Source: Burkholderiales bacterium
Lineage (GTDB): Bacteria; Pseudomonadota; Gammaproteobacteria; Burkholderiales; Burkholderiaceae_C
DNA length: 64,000 bases
Direction: 5' to 3'
Assembly: GCA_016191525.1 (NCBI GenBank)
Contig: JACPOK010000033.1
Location: forward strand, 744,001-808,000
A program made the position numbers and the translations under genes. The stretch's first letter is position 1, and each line of letters opens with the position of its first letter. The notes beneath the pieces were generated by a model that made no database searches, was not told the origin of the DNA, and saw only the letters and a list, made by a program, of their open reading frames with translations. Below, in pieces: positions 17,753-25,746 of the stretch.

Positions 17753-18436
17753 CTAGCCCGGCGGCCGTGCCGCGGCCGTCTCGTCGCGCAGCTGGAAGCC
17801 CACCCCCCGCAGGTTGACCACCTCCGCGCAGGCGCCGGCCAGCTTCTTGCGCAGGCGGTGGACAAGCACATCCAGCGCATCCGGCTTGACGGGTTCCTGC
17901 GTACCGAACACGCGCGACAGCAACTCGTCCCGGGGTACGACCCGGTCCACCCGGGCCATCAGCACGCGCAGCAGCACCGACTCGCGCGGTGACAAATCCA
18001 GCGGCTGCTCCGAGCAATAACAGGTTTCCGACGCGGTGTCGTAGCGCAGCAGGCCGCAGCGCAACTGCCCTTCACGCCCGAAGCGGCGCGTCAGCGCGCG
18101 CAGCCGCGCGTCCAGCTCGGAAAGATCGAAGGGCTTGGGCAGGTAGTCGTCGGCGCCGGTTTCCAGGCCCAGCACCTTGTCGGTGACCTGGCCGCGCGCC
18201 GTGATGACCAGGATCGGCGTGGTGCTGTTGTCGCTGCGCAGGCGCTGCAGCACCTCCAGCCCGTCCAGGCCGGGCAGGCTCAGGTCGAGCAGGATGGCAT
18301 CGAAGGATTGCTTGCGGCCCAGCGCCAGCGCTTCCATGCCGTCGGCGCAGCAAAGCACTTCCCAGCCCCGCGCGGCCAGGTAGTGGCTCAGGGCGTCGCT
18401 GAAATCAAAATCATCCTCGGCCAGCAGTAACTTCAT
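17753..18436 (-). CDS. OmpR/TctD-family response regulator
   Basis: 227 residues. The receiver domain carries the acidic pair at Asp8-Asp9, the phosphoacceptor Asp51 in LLDLSLPGLDG, and Lys101 in YLPKPFD. The C-terminal winged-helix DNA-binding domain (about 125-220) includes LSPRESVLLRVLM and DVLVHRLRKKL. It is encoded eight bases before its kinase. Asp51 phosphorylation should control expression of the transporter and perhaps the porin gene that ends 52 bp upstream on the same strand. The length and motifs are those of a normal OmpR-type regulator. Confidence 0.93.
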   Translation of the reverse strand: MKLLLAEDDFDFSDALSHYLAARGWEVLCCADGMEALALGRKQSFDAILLDLSLPGLDGLEVLQRLRSDNSTTPILVITARGQVTDKVLGLETGADDYLPKPFDLSELDARLRALTRRFGREGQLRCGLLRYDTASETCYCSEQPLDLSPRESVLLRVLMARVDRVVPRDELLSRVFGTQEPVKPDALDVLVHRLRKKLAGACAEVVNLRGVGFQLRDETAAARPPG

Positions 18437-18488
18437 TGCTTTGAGGATCGCCGAGCGCCGCGGCGGGCGCTCGGGGGAATTCCCTAGG

Positions 18489-19577
18489 TCAGAACGCGTG
18501 CCGGATGCCCAGGTCCAGCCCGGAGGAGGAGCCGTTGGCCGAGGTGACGGAGCCGTTGAGCGCCTGGGCGGCACCGCCGGTGTTGCGCACCCGTGCGTAC
18601 GTGGCGTACAGCGCCGTGCGCTTGCTCAGGTTGTGGATGTAGCCGAGCGAGAGCTTGCGGGTGGCCGGTGTGCCGGCGGCATCCGTGCGGTAGCGCGAGA
18701 ACGCCGCGCGCACTTCGCCGGCGCCGACCGGCACGCTGACGCCCGCCAGGTAGCCGTTGCCCGTCAGTGCCACGGCGGACGCGACGCGGTCGCGCTCGTA
18801 CATGGCAAAAGCCCGCGCCACGCCGAAGTCGTACGCTCCGCCGATGTTGGCCATGGTGATGTCGCCGCTGGCGTATTTGGTCGATGCGTAGGTCGCGGCC
18901 ACGCTCACCGGCCCGCCGTTGTAGCCCGCGCGGATGCCGCCGCCGTTGCCGTCATGCGAGGTGGCGGTGCCCGAATTGTTTTCGCCCAGGAAGTACTGCG
19001 CGGCCACGTGGAAGCCGCCGCCGCCGGTGGATGTCGATGCGTTGAAGCCGTGGCCCCACAGGTAGGTCACGCTGTTGGAAGCGCGCGTGTTCGTCGCCCC
19101 GCCGATGTTCGAGTTGGTCACCTGGTTGGTGCCCACACCGTTGGTGTTGAAGGGGTCGTAGACGCTCTGGTTCCAGAACTGCGGCGTGTAGTCGCGGCCC
19201 AGGCGCAGCTCACCCCAGCCCCCGCCCAGGCTGACGGTGGAGCGGCGGTTGAAGGTCAGGCCCTGGCGGCCGGCCACGGCGGCGCCGGCGCCGGTTGCCT
19301 GGTTGTTGCTGTTGGTGCCGGAGCCCTGGCCGTCATCGGGGGTGACGCCCGCTTCCAGGTGGAAGCCGGCGCGCAGGCCGCCGCTGAGGTCCTCGATGCC
19401 GCGAAAGCCCACGCGCGAGCTGGTGTAGCCCGAGTTGGTGAGCTGGGTCTTGCTCGATACGCTGCCGGAGCCGCGCGCCAGCGTGGCGTCGACCACGCCG
19501 AACAGCGTGACCGAGGACTGGGCGGCGGCGGCGCCGGAGATCGCCATGACCGCCATGGCGAGAACTGATTTCTTCAT
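18489..19577 (-). CDS. outer-membrane porin, Gram-negative type 4
   Basis: 362 residues with a signal peptide (KKSVLAMAVMAISGAAAAQ), first strand VTLFGVVDATL, landmarks RVGFRGIEDLSGGL and GELRLGRDYTPQFW, and the terminal strand LGIRHAF ending in Phe. ATG 19577 follows a good ribosome site (AGGAGAAAC). It lies upstream of the response regulator on the same strand, and its transcript could continue into the two-component and ABC genes. It is the third porin of the window and the richest in Gly/Asn/Ser loops. Confidence 0.93.
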   Translation of the reverse strand: MKKSVLAMAVMAISGAAAAQSSVTLFGVVDATLARGSGSVSSKTQLTNSGYTSSRVGFRGIEDLSGGLRAGFHLEAGVTPDDGQGSGTNSNNQATGAGAAVAGRQGLTFNRRSTVSLGGGWGELRLGRDYTPQFWNQSVYDPFNTNGVGTNQVTNSNIGGATNTRASNSVTYLWGHGFNASTSTGGGGFHVAAQYFLGENNSGTATSHDGNGGGIRAGYNGGPVSVAATYASTKYASGDITMANIGGAYDFGVARAFAMYERDRVASAVALTGNGYLAGVSVPVGAGEVRAAFSRYRTDAAGTPATRKLSLGYIHNLSKRTALYATYARVRNTGGAAQALNGSVTSANGSSSGLDLGIRHAF

Positions 19578-19769
19578 GCTTTGTTTCTCCTGTGTAGATA
19601 GGCGACACCGCTTCGGCGGCGTCAATTCATTGCATCAAGGACAGGCGCGCAACAGAAGGCGCGCACTGCCACAAGCCGGTTACCAAAGCGCAAAATCGCG
19701 GGCGCGCAACGGCCCTGCGCGGAACAGGGCAAGGATTCGCGCGCAGCCGGTGCCACTTGCTTGCCCCGT

Positions 19770-21311
19770 TCACGCGGTCAATACGGCCAGGGCCGCTGCG
19801 CCGCGCGCCGGGCCGCCGAGCACGGTGTGAACCACGCCCGTCGTGCGCGACGCCCAGTGCCTGCCGTAGCCGTAATGCGACCAGGAGCGCCCGATGTCGC
19901 TGGCGAAGAACATGGCCTGGGATATCGACAGCATCTCGAACACGCGCTTTTGCGCGCGGGCGCGCTGCAGCATCAGGCTGCCGCCGACCGGCGCCGCCTG
20001 CCCGTAGAAGGCGCGCACCCGCTGCAACTCCAGCTTCATCTCCGTGGTGACGGCGGGCGCCAGCCGGCCCTTGGGGTTCTCCTTGGACGAGCCGGACAGC
20101 ACGAGACCCCAGGCCCTGAAATCGCAGGCGGGGTTGAAGCTCAGCGCCTCATGGCGCGTGAGGTGCAGGCCGCGTGCGAGCGCCATCCGCACGCCCAGGT
20201 CGCGGTCCAGCGCGGAGATCTTTTCAAGCAGCCCGCGCTCGTATTCCACGGGCAGGTCGGGGACAGGCAGCACCAGCGTCCCGAGCACCCCGGCGGCGGC
20301 CGCGTTACCGCCCTGCGCCGCGGCCGCAAGCCAGCCCACTCCCTCCTCCGCGGCCTGCACGCTCGTCGCCTCGGCCAGCAGCAGCACGCCCAGCCGGGTC
20401 TGCGCGTCGGCCAGCCCCGCGCGCGCCGCCTTCTCCAGGAAGAACCGCGCCACTTCACTGCCCGCGACCCCGCTGCGCGCGCCCTGTGCCGTGTGGAACA
20501 GGTCAAGCCAGGCGTCATGCTTGCCCGCATCGGCCGCGCGCAGCAACAGGCCCGCCGCGCGGGCCGGCGAGTGTTCCTTGACCAGCTGAACGGCCGCGAG
20601 GCTTCCGTAGGGGATGCCCGCCAGCGCGCAGCCCAGCACGTATTGCGGCTCGATCTCGCCCTTGTCGCTGCGCCGGCGCAGCGCGCCCTCCACCAGCGCG
20701 GGCGGCAGCGCGAGCGCCTGGCCTTCCCGCGCGGCGAAGTACACCGCGCGGCAGGCGAGCTCGTCGAGTTCGTCCACCGGGGGAAACTCCGCCGCAAGGC
20801 GGATGCAGTAACAGGCGGTGGCAAGGTCGCCCGCGTCCAGCGCGTCGCGCGCGCAGACCAGCGCGAGGCGCGCGGGGTCCACAATGCCCGCGGCCAGCGT
20901 TGCCAGCATGGCTGCGAAGGCGCGCGGATCATCCACCGCATCCGGTGACACGCCCAGGGCCTCCATGCCGGATGCCCGCATCAGCGCGACACCGTCGCCG
21001 CGGCTGGCCTGGCTCATCGCCAGCCAGATTCCCTTCTTGAGGCGTGCCATAGGGCAACCCTCCCCGATCGCATGGGTCAACGCCGCGCGCAGCCGCTGCG
21101 CGACGATCGCTTCCAGCGGCACGCACCGCGCGACCAGGGCCAGGGTTTCAGGGTGGCCGCCGGCCAGCTGCTGCTGCACGTAGGCCAGCCCCAGGTTCAC
21201 GTTGCGCTGGATGCCGCCCTCGCCGGCGAACAGCTTCCCCGCCATGGCCAGGCAGGCGCGCGCGTCGCCGTCGCGCGCCGCGCGGCGCAGCTCGATGTCT
21301 TCGCGTTTCAT
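19770..21311 (-). CDS. Sel1-like/tetratricopeptide repeat protein, function unknown
   Basis: 513 residues, with no signal peptide or membrane segment. Alanine-rich helical hairpins of the Sel1 type recur, for example ADAQTRLGVLLLAEA and the neighbouring GGNAAAAGVLGTLV, between about residues 220 and 340. Such repeats usually serve as protein-interaction scaffolds. The last 170 residues are not repeat-like (FYGQAAPVGGSLML, HYGYGRHWASRT). The gene begins seven bases after the PhnD-like binding protein stop, so they are co-expressed. It might couple the binding protein or transport state to another partner, which is speculative. A 192-bp gap separates it from the porin downstream. Confidence 0.75.
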   Translation of the reverse strand: MKREDIELRRAARDGDARACLAMAGKLFAGEGGIQRNVNLGLAYVQQQLAGGHPETLALVARCVPLEAIVAQRLRAALTHAIGEGCPMARLKKGIWLAMSQASRGDGVALMRASGMEALGVSPDAVDDPRAFAAMLATLAAGIVDPARLALVCARDALDAGDLATACYCIRLAAEFPPVDELDELACRAVYFAAREGQALALPPALVEGALRRRSDKGEIEPQYVLGCALAGIPYGSLAAVQLVKEHSPARAAGLLLRAADAGKHDAWLDLFHTAQGARSGVAGSEVARFFLEKAARAGLADAQTRLGVLLLAEATSVQAAEEGVGWLAAAAQGGNAAAAGVLGTLVLPVPDLPVEYERGLLEKISALDRDLGVRMALARGLHLTRHEALSFNPACDFRAWGLVLSGSSKENPKGRLAPAVTTEMKLELQRVRAFYGQAAPVGGSLMLQRARAQKRVFEMLSISQAMFFASDIGRSWSHYGYGRHWASRTTGVVHTVLGGPARGAAALAVLTA

Positions 21312-21318
21312 GGGCGGC

Positions 21319-22347
21319 CTAGGAGCCGGCCGCGCCCTGGCTGGAGGTCTTGAGCATCAGCTCCAGCCTCGAGCCGCGGCGCGTGATGTCGTCCACCTGG
21401 GCCAGGCGCTGTTCGCCGCTGAGCGACGCGTCGTTCATCACCCGCTGGCGCGCGTTGAACATCTCCAGGTCGGCGATGGGCACCAGCTGCCGGTTGCTCG
21501 ACTTGCGCCACGCGGTCAGCTTGTTGATGTTCCACAGGATGGCTTTTTCCTCCTCGTCGCGGCCGAAGCCGAAGGTGAATGCGGCGATCTTCTGCTTGAG
21601 CGGCAGCGGCAGGTCATTGCGCCAGAGCATGGGCGAGGTCGGGATCTCGGGCGACTCCCAGATCACCCGCACCAGGGCTGCCTCCTGCGGGCGGGTGCCG
21701 CGGAAGTTATCCAGCTCACTGGTGTTGTTGGTCGCGACGTCCACCTCCTTGCGGGCGGTGGCCAGCAGGTTGGATTCGTGGCTGCCGCGGCGGATCTCCC
21801 TGAACATCTTGTCCGGGTCATTGACGCCGCGCCGCACGAAGGCGAAGTAGCGCGGCACGATGTGGCCCGAGGTGCTCTTCACGTCGCCGTCGCCGAAGGT
21901 CAGCTGGCGTGCCGCCTTGTGCACGTCGTCCAGGCTGCGCAGCGGGCTGTCGCGGTGGGTGATCAGGGTGGACTTGTAGGCCGCCTTGCCCTGCACCATC
22001 TCCACCGCGAATACGCTGGCGTGGCCGCCTTCCACGATTTCCAGCGCCGGCGCATTGCCCAGCCACGCCAGCTGCAGCCGGCCGGAAGCGAAGTCGCTGA
22101 CCAGCTCCGAGGCCGACGCATAGGTCAGGCGTTCGATCGGCAGCCCGAGCGCCGCTGACATGCGGTCCAGGAAGGGGTTCCAGTTCTTCAGCATCTGCTC
22201 CGCGTTGCGCGGCGTGATGAGCCCGAAGCTCAATTTCCCCACCGTCGGTGTCCGCGTGATGGCGGTTCGCCGGAAATTGTCCTGCGCCCACACGGGGAAA
22301 GTGGCGAGGGAAGCGGTGGCGGCACAGAGGATACGACGTCTCTTCAT
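21319..22347 (-). CDS. PhnD-like (phosphate/phosphonate type) periplasmic binding protein
   Basis: 342 residues. A signal peptide (KRRRILCAATASLATFPVWAQ) precedes a PhnD-type fold: LSFGLITPRNAEQMLKNW, ASASELVSDFASGRLQLAWL, NAPALEIVEGG, TFGDGDVKSTSGHIVPRYF and VDVATNNTSEL. In PhnD proteins the S-T-SG run contacts the phosphonate or phosphite oxyanion, and STSG is present here. ATG 22347 has a strong ribosome site (AAAGGAGTC). It leads an apparent operon with the Sel1-like gene and points away from the second ABC cassette across a 200-bp region that holds a long inverted repeat. It could be the missing ligand binder for the nearby ABC system or a sensory protein. Confidence 0.83.
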   Translation of the reverse strand: MKRRRILCAATASLATFPVWAQDNFRRTAITRTPTVGKLSFGLITPRNAEQMLKNWNPFLDRMSAALGLPIERLTYASASELVSDFASGRLQLAWLGNAPALEIVEGGHASVFAVEMVQGKAAYKSTLITHRDSPLRSLDDVHKAARQLTFGDGDVKSTSGHIVPRYFAFVRRGVNDPDKMFREIRRGSHESNLLATARKEVDVATNNTSELDNFRGTRPQEAALVRVIWESPEIPTSPMLWRNDLPLPLKQKIAAFTFGFGRDEEEKAILWNINKLTAWRKSSNRQLVPIADLEMFNARQRVMNDASLSGEQRLAQVDDITRRGSRLELMLKTSSQGAAGS

Positions 22348-22406
22348 GTTGACTCCTTTGGTTGTGAATCAAGCATGGTTGCTGCCGGGCTGGGTACGAA
22401 GAGAGC

Positions 22407-22482
22407 AATCACGGGAGGCGGGCGAAAGGCAATTGAAAGTCCGGCGCAACTTTCAATTGCCTTTCGCGCACCGCGCGTGATT
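22407..22482. repeat. long interrupted inverted repeat in divergent promoter region
   Basis: Inner arms of 19 bases match perfectly: GCGAAAGGCAATTGAAAGT at 22422-22440 and its reverse complement at 22449-22467, around an 8-base loop. The outer arms AATCACG (22407-22413) and CGTGATT (22476-22482) also match, at symmetric distance. It occupies the gap between two divergent binding-protein genes. There is no T-run after the stem, so it is not an obvious terminator. An operator for a dimeric or tetrameric regulator, a cruciform, or a dispersed palindromic repeat are the options. Confidence 0.85.
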
Positions 22483-22547
22483 CCACCCTTACCGGCGCGG
22501 CGCGCGCCCGGGATCATCCGCGCACCTACCGACCAACCACCTGCGAA

Positions 22548-23573
22548 ATGCACTTGAATAAAACCCTTGCCATCTTCTTCCTGGCGGCCGCCAGCTGCGG
22601 CGCCGGCGCCCAGAGCGCGGGCCAGCTCAACGTGATCTGCTCCGCGCCCGCGGAGTGGTGCAACCTGATCTCCACCGTCTATTCGCGCACCAGCGGCCTG
22701 AAGGTCAACATGTCGCTGCGCGGCACCGGCGAGGCACTGGCCCAGCTGATCGCCGAGAAGGAAAATCCCAAGACCGACATCTGGTTCGGCGGCACGGGGG
22801 ACCCGCACCTGCAGGCCGCGGAACAGGGCCTCACCCTGGAATACAAGTCGGCGCTGCTGCCGCAGCTCTATCCCTGGGCGCGCAAGCAGGCCGAGGACGC
22901 CAAGTACCGCACCGTGGGCGTGTACCTCGGCCCGCTGGGCTTTGGCTACAACACCGAGCTGCTGGCCCGCCGCAAGAGCCCGGCACCCAGATCGTGGGCC
23001 GACCTGCTGCGCCCGGAGTTCAAGGGCGAGATCCAGATGGCCAACCCGGCTTCCAGCGGAACGGCCTACACCATGATCGCCACCCTGGTGCAGCTGATGG
23101 GCGAAGAGAAGGCCTTCGGCTACATGAAGTCGCTGCACCGCAACGTCAGCGCCTACACGCGCTCCGGCGTGGGCCCCGCCAAGGCCGCGGCTCGCGGCGA
23201 GACCATGGTGTCGATCAGCTTCGTGCACGACGTCACCACCGAGGCGACGCAGGGCTTCCCGGTGGCGTCGTCCACGCCCACGGAAGGTACCGGCGCCGAG
23301 ATCGGCTCCATGAGCATCGTCAAGGGTTCGCGCAACACCGACGCGGCCAAGGCTTTCTACGACTGGGCCCTGTCACCCGGTGCGCAGCAGTTCGGCGCCG
23401 CCGCCAAGGCCTACCAGCTGCCCAGCAACGCGGCGACGCCGGTGGACCCGCACGTGCCGGACTTCCGCAAGATCAAGCTGATCGGCTATGACTACGCGAA
23501 GTACGGTGCCAGCAGCGAGCGCAGGCGCCTGATTTCGCGCTGGGAAAAAGAAGTGCACTCCCTCCCCCGCTGA
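22548..23573 (+). CDS. ABC transporter periplasmic binding protein (iron / 2-aminoethylphosphonate type)
   Basis: 341 residues, with a short signal peptide (KTLAIFFLAAASCGAGAQ). Landmarks of the AfuA/PhnS group are LNVICSAPAEWCNLI, KTDIWFGGTGDPHLQAAEQG, VYLGPLGFGYNTELL and NPASSGTAYTM. It is the first gene of a three-gene operon with permease and ATPase and starts about 65 bp after the inverted repeat. The binder, permease and ATPase together make a full importer. Ferric ion and phosphonate are both known substrates of this family. Two cysteines early in the mature chain (ICSAP, EWCNL) are close together. Confidence 0.9.
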   Translation: MHLNKTLAIFFLAAASCGAGAQSAGQLNVICSAPAEWCNLISTVYSRTSGLKVNMSLRGTGEALAQLIAEKENPKTDIWFGGTGDPHLQAAEQGLTLEYKSALLPQLYPWARKQAEDAKYRTVGVYLGPLGFGYNTELLARRKSPAPRSWADLLRPEFKGEIQMANPASSGTAYTMIATLVQLMGEEKAFGYMKSLHRNVSAYTRSGVGPAKAAARGETMVSISFVHDVTTEATQGFPVASSTPTEGTGAEIGSMSIVKGSRNTDAAKAFYDWALSPGAQQFGAAAKAYQLPSNAATPVDPHVPDFRKIKLIGYDYAKYGASSERRRLISRWEKEVHSLPR

Positions 23574-23580
23574 GCACGCC

Positions 23581-25746
23581 ATGCGAAACCATCCCAATCG
23601 CGCGGCGCAGGCCTGGCTGGCACTCGGCGTGGCGGGCCTGCTGCTGCTGCCGTGGTTCGCGGCGCCCGACGTCGCCTGGGCGCAACTGCTGCAGCGACTG
23701 CTGGCCGACACGGTCGCGGGCAACGCACTGTTCCAGGCGTTCGCCGGCGGCAAGCCCTGGCTGCTCGCGGCCCCGCTCGGCCTGGCCATCGCCGGCGCCG
23801 GATTGTCGCGCCCGCCCGGGCGGGCGCAGACACGCCTGCTGCTGGCCGGCGGCGGCGTGGCTGTCGCGGGGCTGGCGCTGGCCGGCTTCGCCTTCCACGG
23901 CCAGCCCGGCATGGGCGCCGGCGCGGCCCTGACACTGGTCGCGGGACTGATGCTGCTGGCGATCGGCCTGGCGCGCAACGGCGCCTTCCGGGGCGACCTG
24001 TTCGTAGCCGGCAGCGTGGTGGGCTGCGGCACCCTGCTGCTGCTGTTCATCGCATGGCCGATGAGCCGCGCCATGTGGAGCGCATTCACCGGGGAGGACG
24101 GCGGCGTGTCGCTGCCGGCCCTGTGGCAGCGCATCGGCAACGAGCGCATCTGGGGCATCGACTGCCTGGCCGGTGGCGCGCATTGCGGCGCGGCCTGGAA
24201 CACGCTGGTGCTGGCATTGCTGACGGCCGCGGGCACCACCGTGCTGGGCACCATGCTCGCGCTGCTGTCCGAGCGCGACCATCCCCGGCTGCGGCGGCCC
24301 CTGCGGGTGCTGGCGCTGCTGCCCATCATCACGCCGCCCTTCGTGGTGGGCCTGGGCCTGATCCTGCTGTTCGGCCGCGCGGGTGTCGCCAACCAGCTGC
24401 TGGCCGGCGTGTTCGGCGTGGAGCCCACGCGCTGGTTCTACGGCATGTTCGGCGTGCTGATCGCGCAGCTGTTCGCCTTCACGCCCATCGCCTTCATGAT
24501 CATGCGCGGCGTGGTGCAGGGCGTGGCGCCCAGCCTGGAAGAGGCCTCGCAGATGCTGCGGGCCGACCGCACACGCACGTTCTGGTGGGTCACGCTGCCG
24601 CTGCTCAAGCCCGGGCTGGCGAACGCGTTCCTGGTCGGTTTCATCGAGAGCATCGCCGACTTCGGCAACCCGATCGTGGTGGGCGGGCAGTTCTCGGTGC
24701 TGTCCACGGAAATCTTCTTCGCCATCGTGGGAGCCCAGTTCGACCAGGGCCGCGCCGCCGCGCTGGCGTGGGTGCTGCTGTTCTTCGCGCTGTCGGTGTT
24801 CGCGCTGCAGCGCGGGGTGCTGGGCAAGCGCAGCTACACCACCGTCAGCGGCAAGGGCGACGCGGGCATTCCCATGAGCCTGCCGCCCCTGATCTCGCGC
24901 GGCGTGCGCTGGGTGGCGCTGCCGTGGGTGGGATTCACCCTGGTGGTGTACCTGTTCGCCTTCGCCGGCGGCTTCGTGCAGCTGTGGGGCCGCGACTACA
25001 CGCCCACTTTCAAGCACTTCCACACCGCCTTCGCGCTGGAATGGGGCCAGTTCGGCCTGGTGTGGGCCGGCACGGCCTGGACCTCCCTCTTCACCACGGT
25101 GAAACTGGCCGGCATCGCGGCGCCGATCACGGCGGTGACGGGCCTGCTGATCGCCTGGCTGCTGGCGCGCACGAAGTTCCGCGGCCAGGGTGCGTTCGAG
25201 TTCGTGGCGCTGCTCGCTTTCGCGATTCCCGGAACCGTGCTGGGCGTGAGCTATGTGCTGGCGTTCAATGTGCCGCCGCTGGAGCTCACGGGCACGGCCT
25301 ATGTCATCGTGCTGTGCTTCGTGTTCCGCAACCTGCCGGTGGGGGTGCGCGCCGGGACGGCCGCGTTCAAGCAGCTGGACCCGTCGCTGGATGAGGCCTC
25401 CCTCATGCTGCGGGCTTCCACCGCGCGCACGCTGCGCCACGTGGTGCTGCCGCTGCTCAAGCCCGCCTTCGTCGCCGCGCTGGTCTACAGCTTCGTGCGC
25501 GCCATGACCACCGTCAGCGGCGTGATCTTCCTGGTCACCGCGGAGAACGAGCTGGCCACCACCTACATCATCGGCCGCGTCGGCCAGGGCGACTATGGCG
25601 TCGCGCTGGCCTATTGCACCGCCCTCATGGCGCTGATGTCGGCCGCCACGGCGCTCATCCAGTGGCTGGTGGGCGAACGGCGCCTGGGCCGCCGCAAGGC
25701 CCAGCCCCACCCCCTTCCCATCGCAGCACCCCAAGGAGCCACATGA
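23581..25746 (+). CDS. ABC transporter permease, two fused halves (paralogue of the 14320-16476 permease)
   Basis: 721 residues with the same layout as the permease at 14320-16476: extra N-terminal membrane segments, two EAA loops (LEEASQMLRADRT...LPLLKPG and LDEASLMLRAST...LPLLKPA) and the shared blocks DFGNPI-VGGQ, LSTEIFFAIVGAQFDQGRA and WGRDYTPT. The periplasmic motif NERIWGIDCLAGGAHCG is also conserved. It starts seven bases after the binding-protein stop and overlaps the ATPase start by four bases. The strong block identity with the other permease points to duplication of the whole cassette. Confidence 0.9.
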   Translation: MRNHPNRAAQAWLALGVAGLLLLPWFAAPDVAWAQLLQRLLADTVAGNALFQAFAGGKPWLLAAPLGLAIAGAGLSRPPGRAQTRLLLAGGGVAVAGLALAGFAFHGQPGMGAGAALTLVAGLMLLAIGLARNGAFRGDLFVAGSVVGCGTLLLLFIAWPMSRAMWSAFTGEDGGVSLPALWQRIGNERIWGIDCLAGGAHCGAAWNTLVLALLTAAGTTVLGTMLALLSERDHPRLRRPLRVLALLPIITPPFVVGLGLILLFGRAGVANQLLAGVFGVEPTRWFYGMFGVLIAQLFAFTPIAFMIMRGVVQGVAPSLEEASQMLRADRTRTFWWVTLPLLKPGLANAFLVGFIESIADFGNPIVVGGQFSVLSTEIFFAIVGAQFDQGRAAALAWVLLFFALSVFALQRGVLGKRSYTTVSGKGDAGIPMSLPPLISRGVRWVALPWVGFTLVVYLFAFAGGFVQLWGRDYTPTFKHFHTAFALEWGQFGLVWAGTAWTSLFTTVKLAGIAAPITAVTGLLIAWLLARTKFRGQGAFEFVALLAFAIPGTVLGVSYVLAFNVPPLELTGTAYVIVLCFVFRNLPVGVRAGTAAFKQLDPSLDEASLMLRASTARTLRHVVLPLLKPAFVAALVYSFVRAMTTVSGVIFLVTAENELATTYIIGRVGQGDYGVALAYCTALMALMSAATALIQWLVGERRLGRRKAQPHPLPIAAPQGAT

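Noticed and set aside
22375-22557. Short open frames on both strands across the inverted repeat
   Set aside because: They exist only because the repeat is palindromic; the similar peptides on both strands show this. No ribosome site is present.
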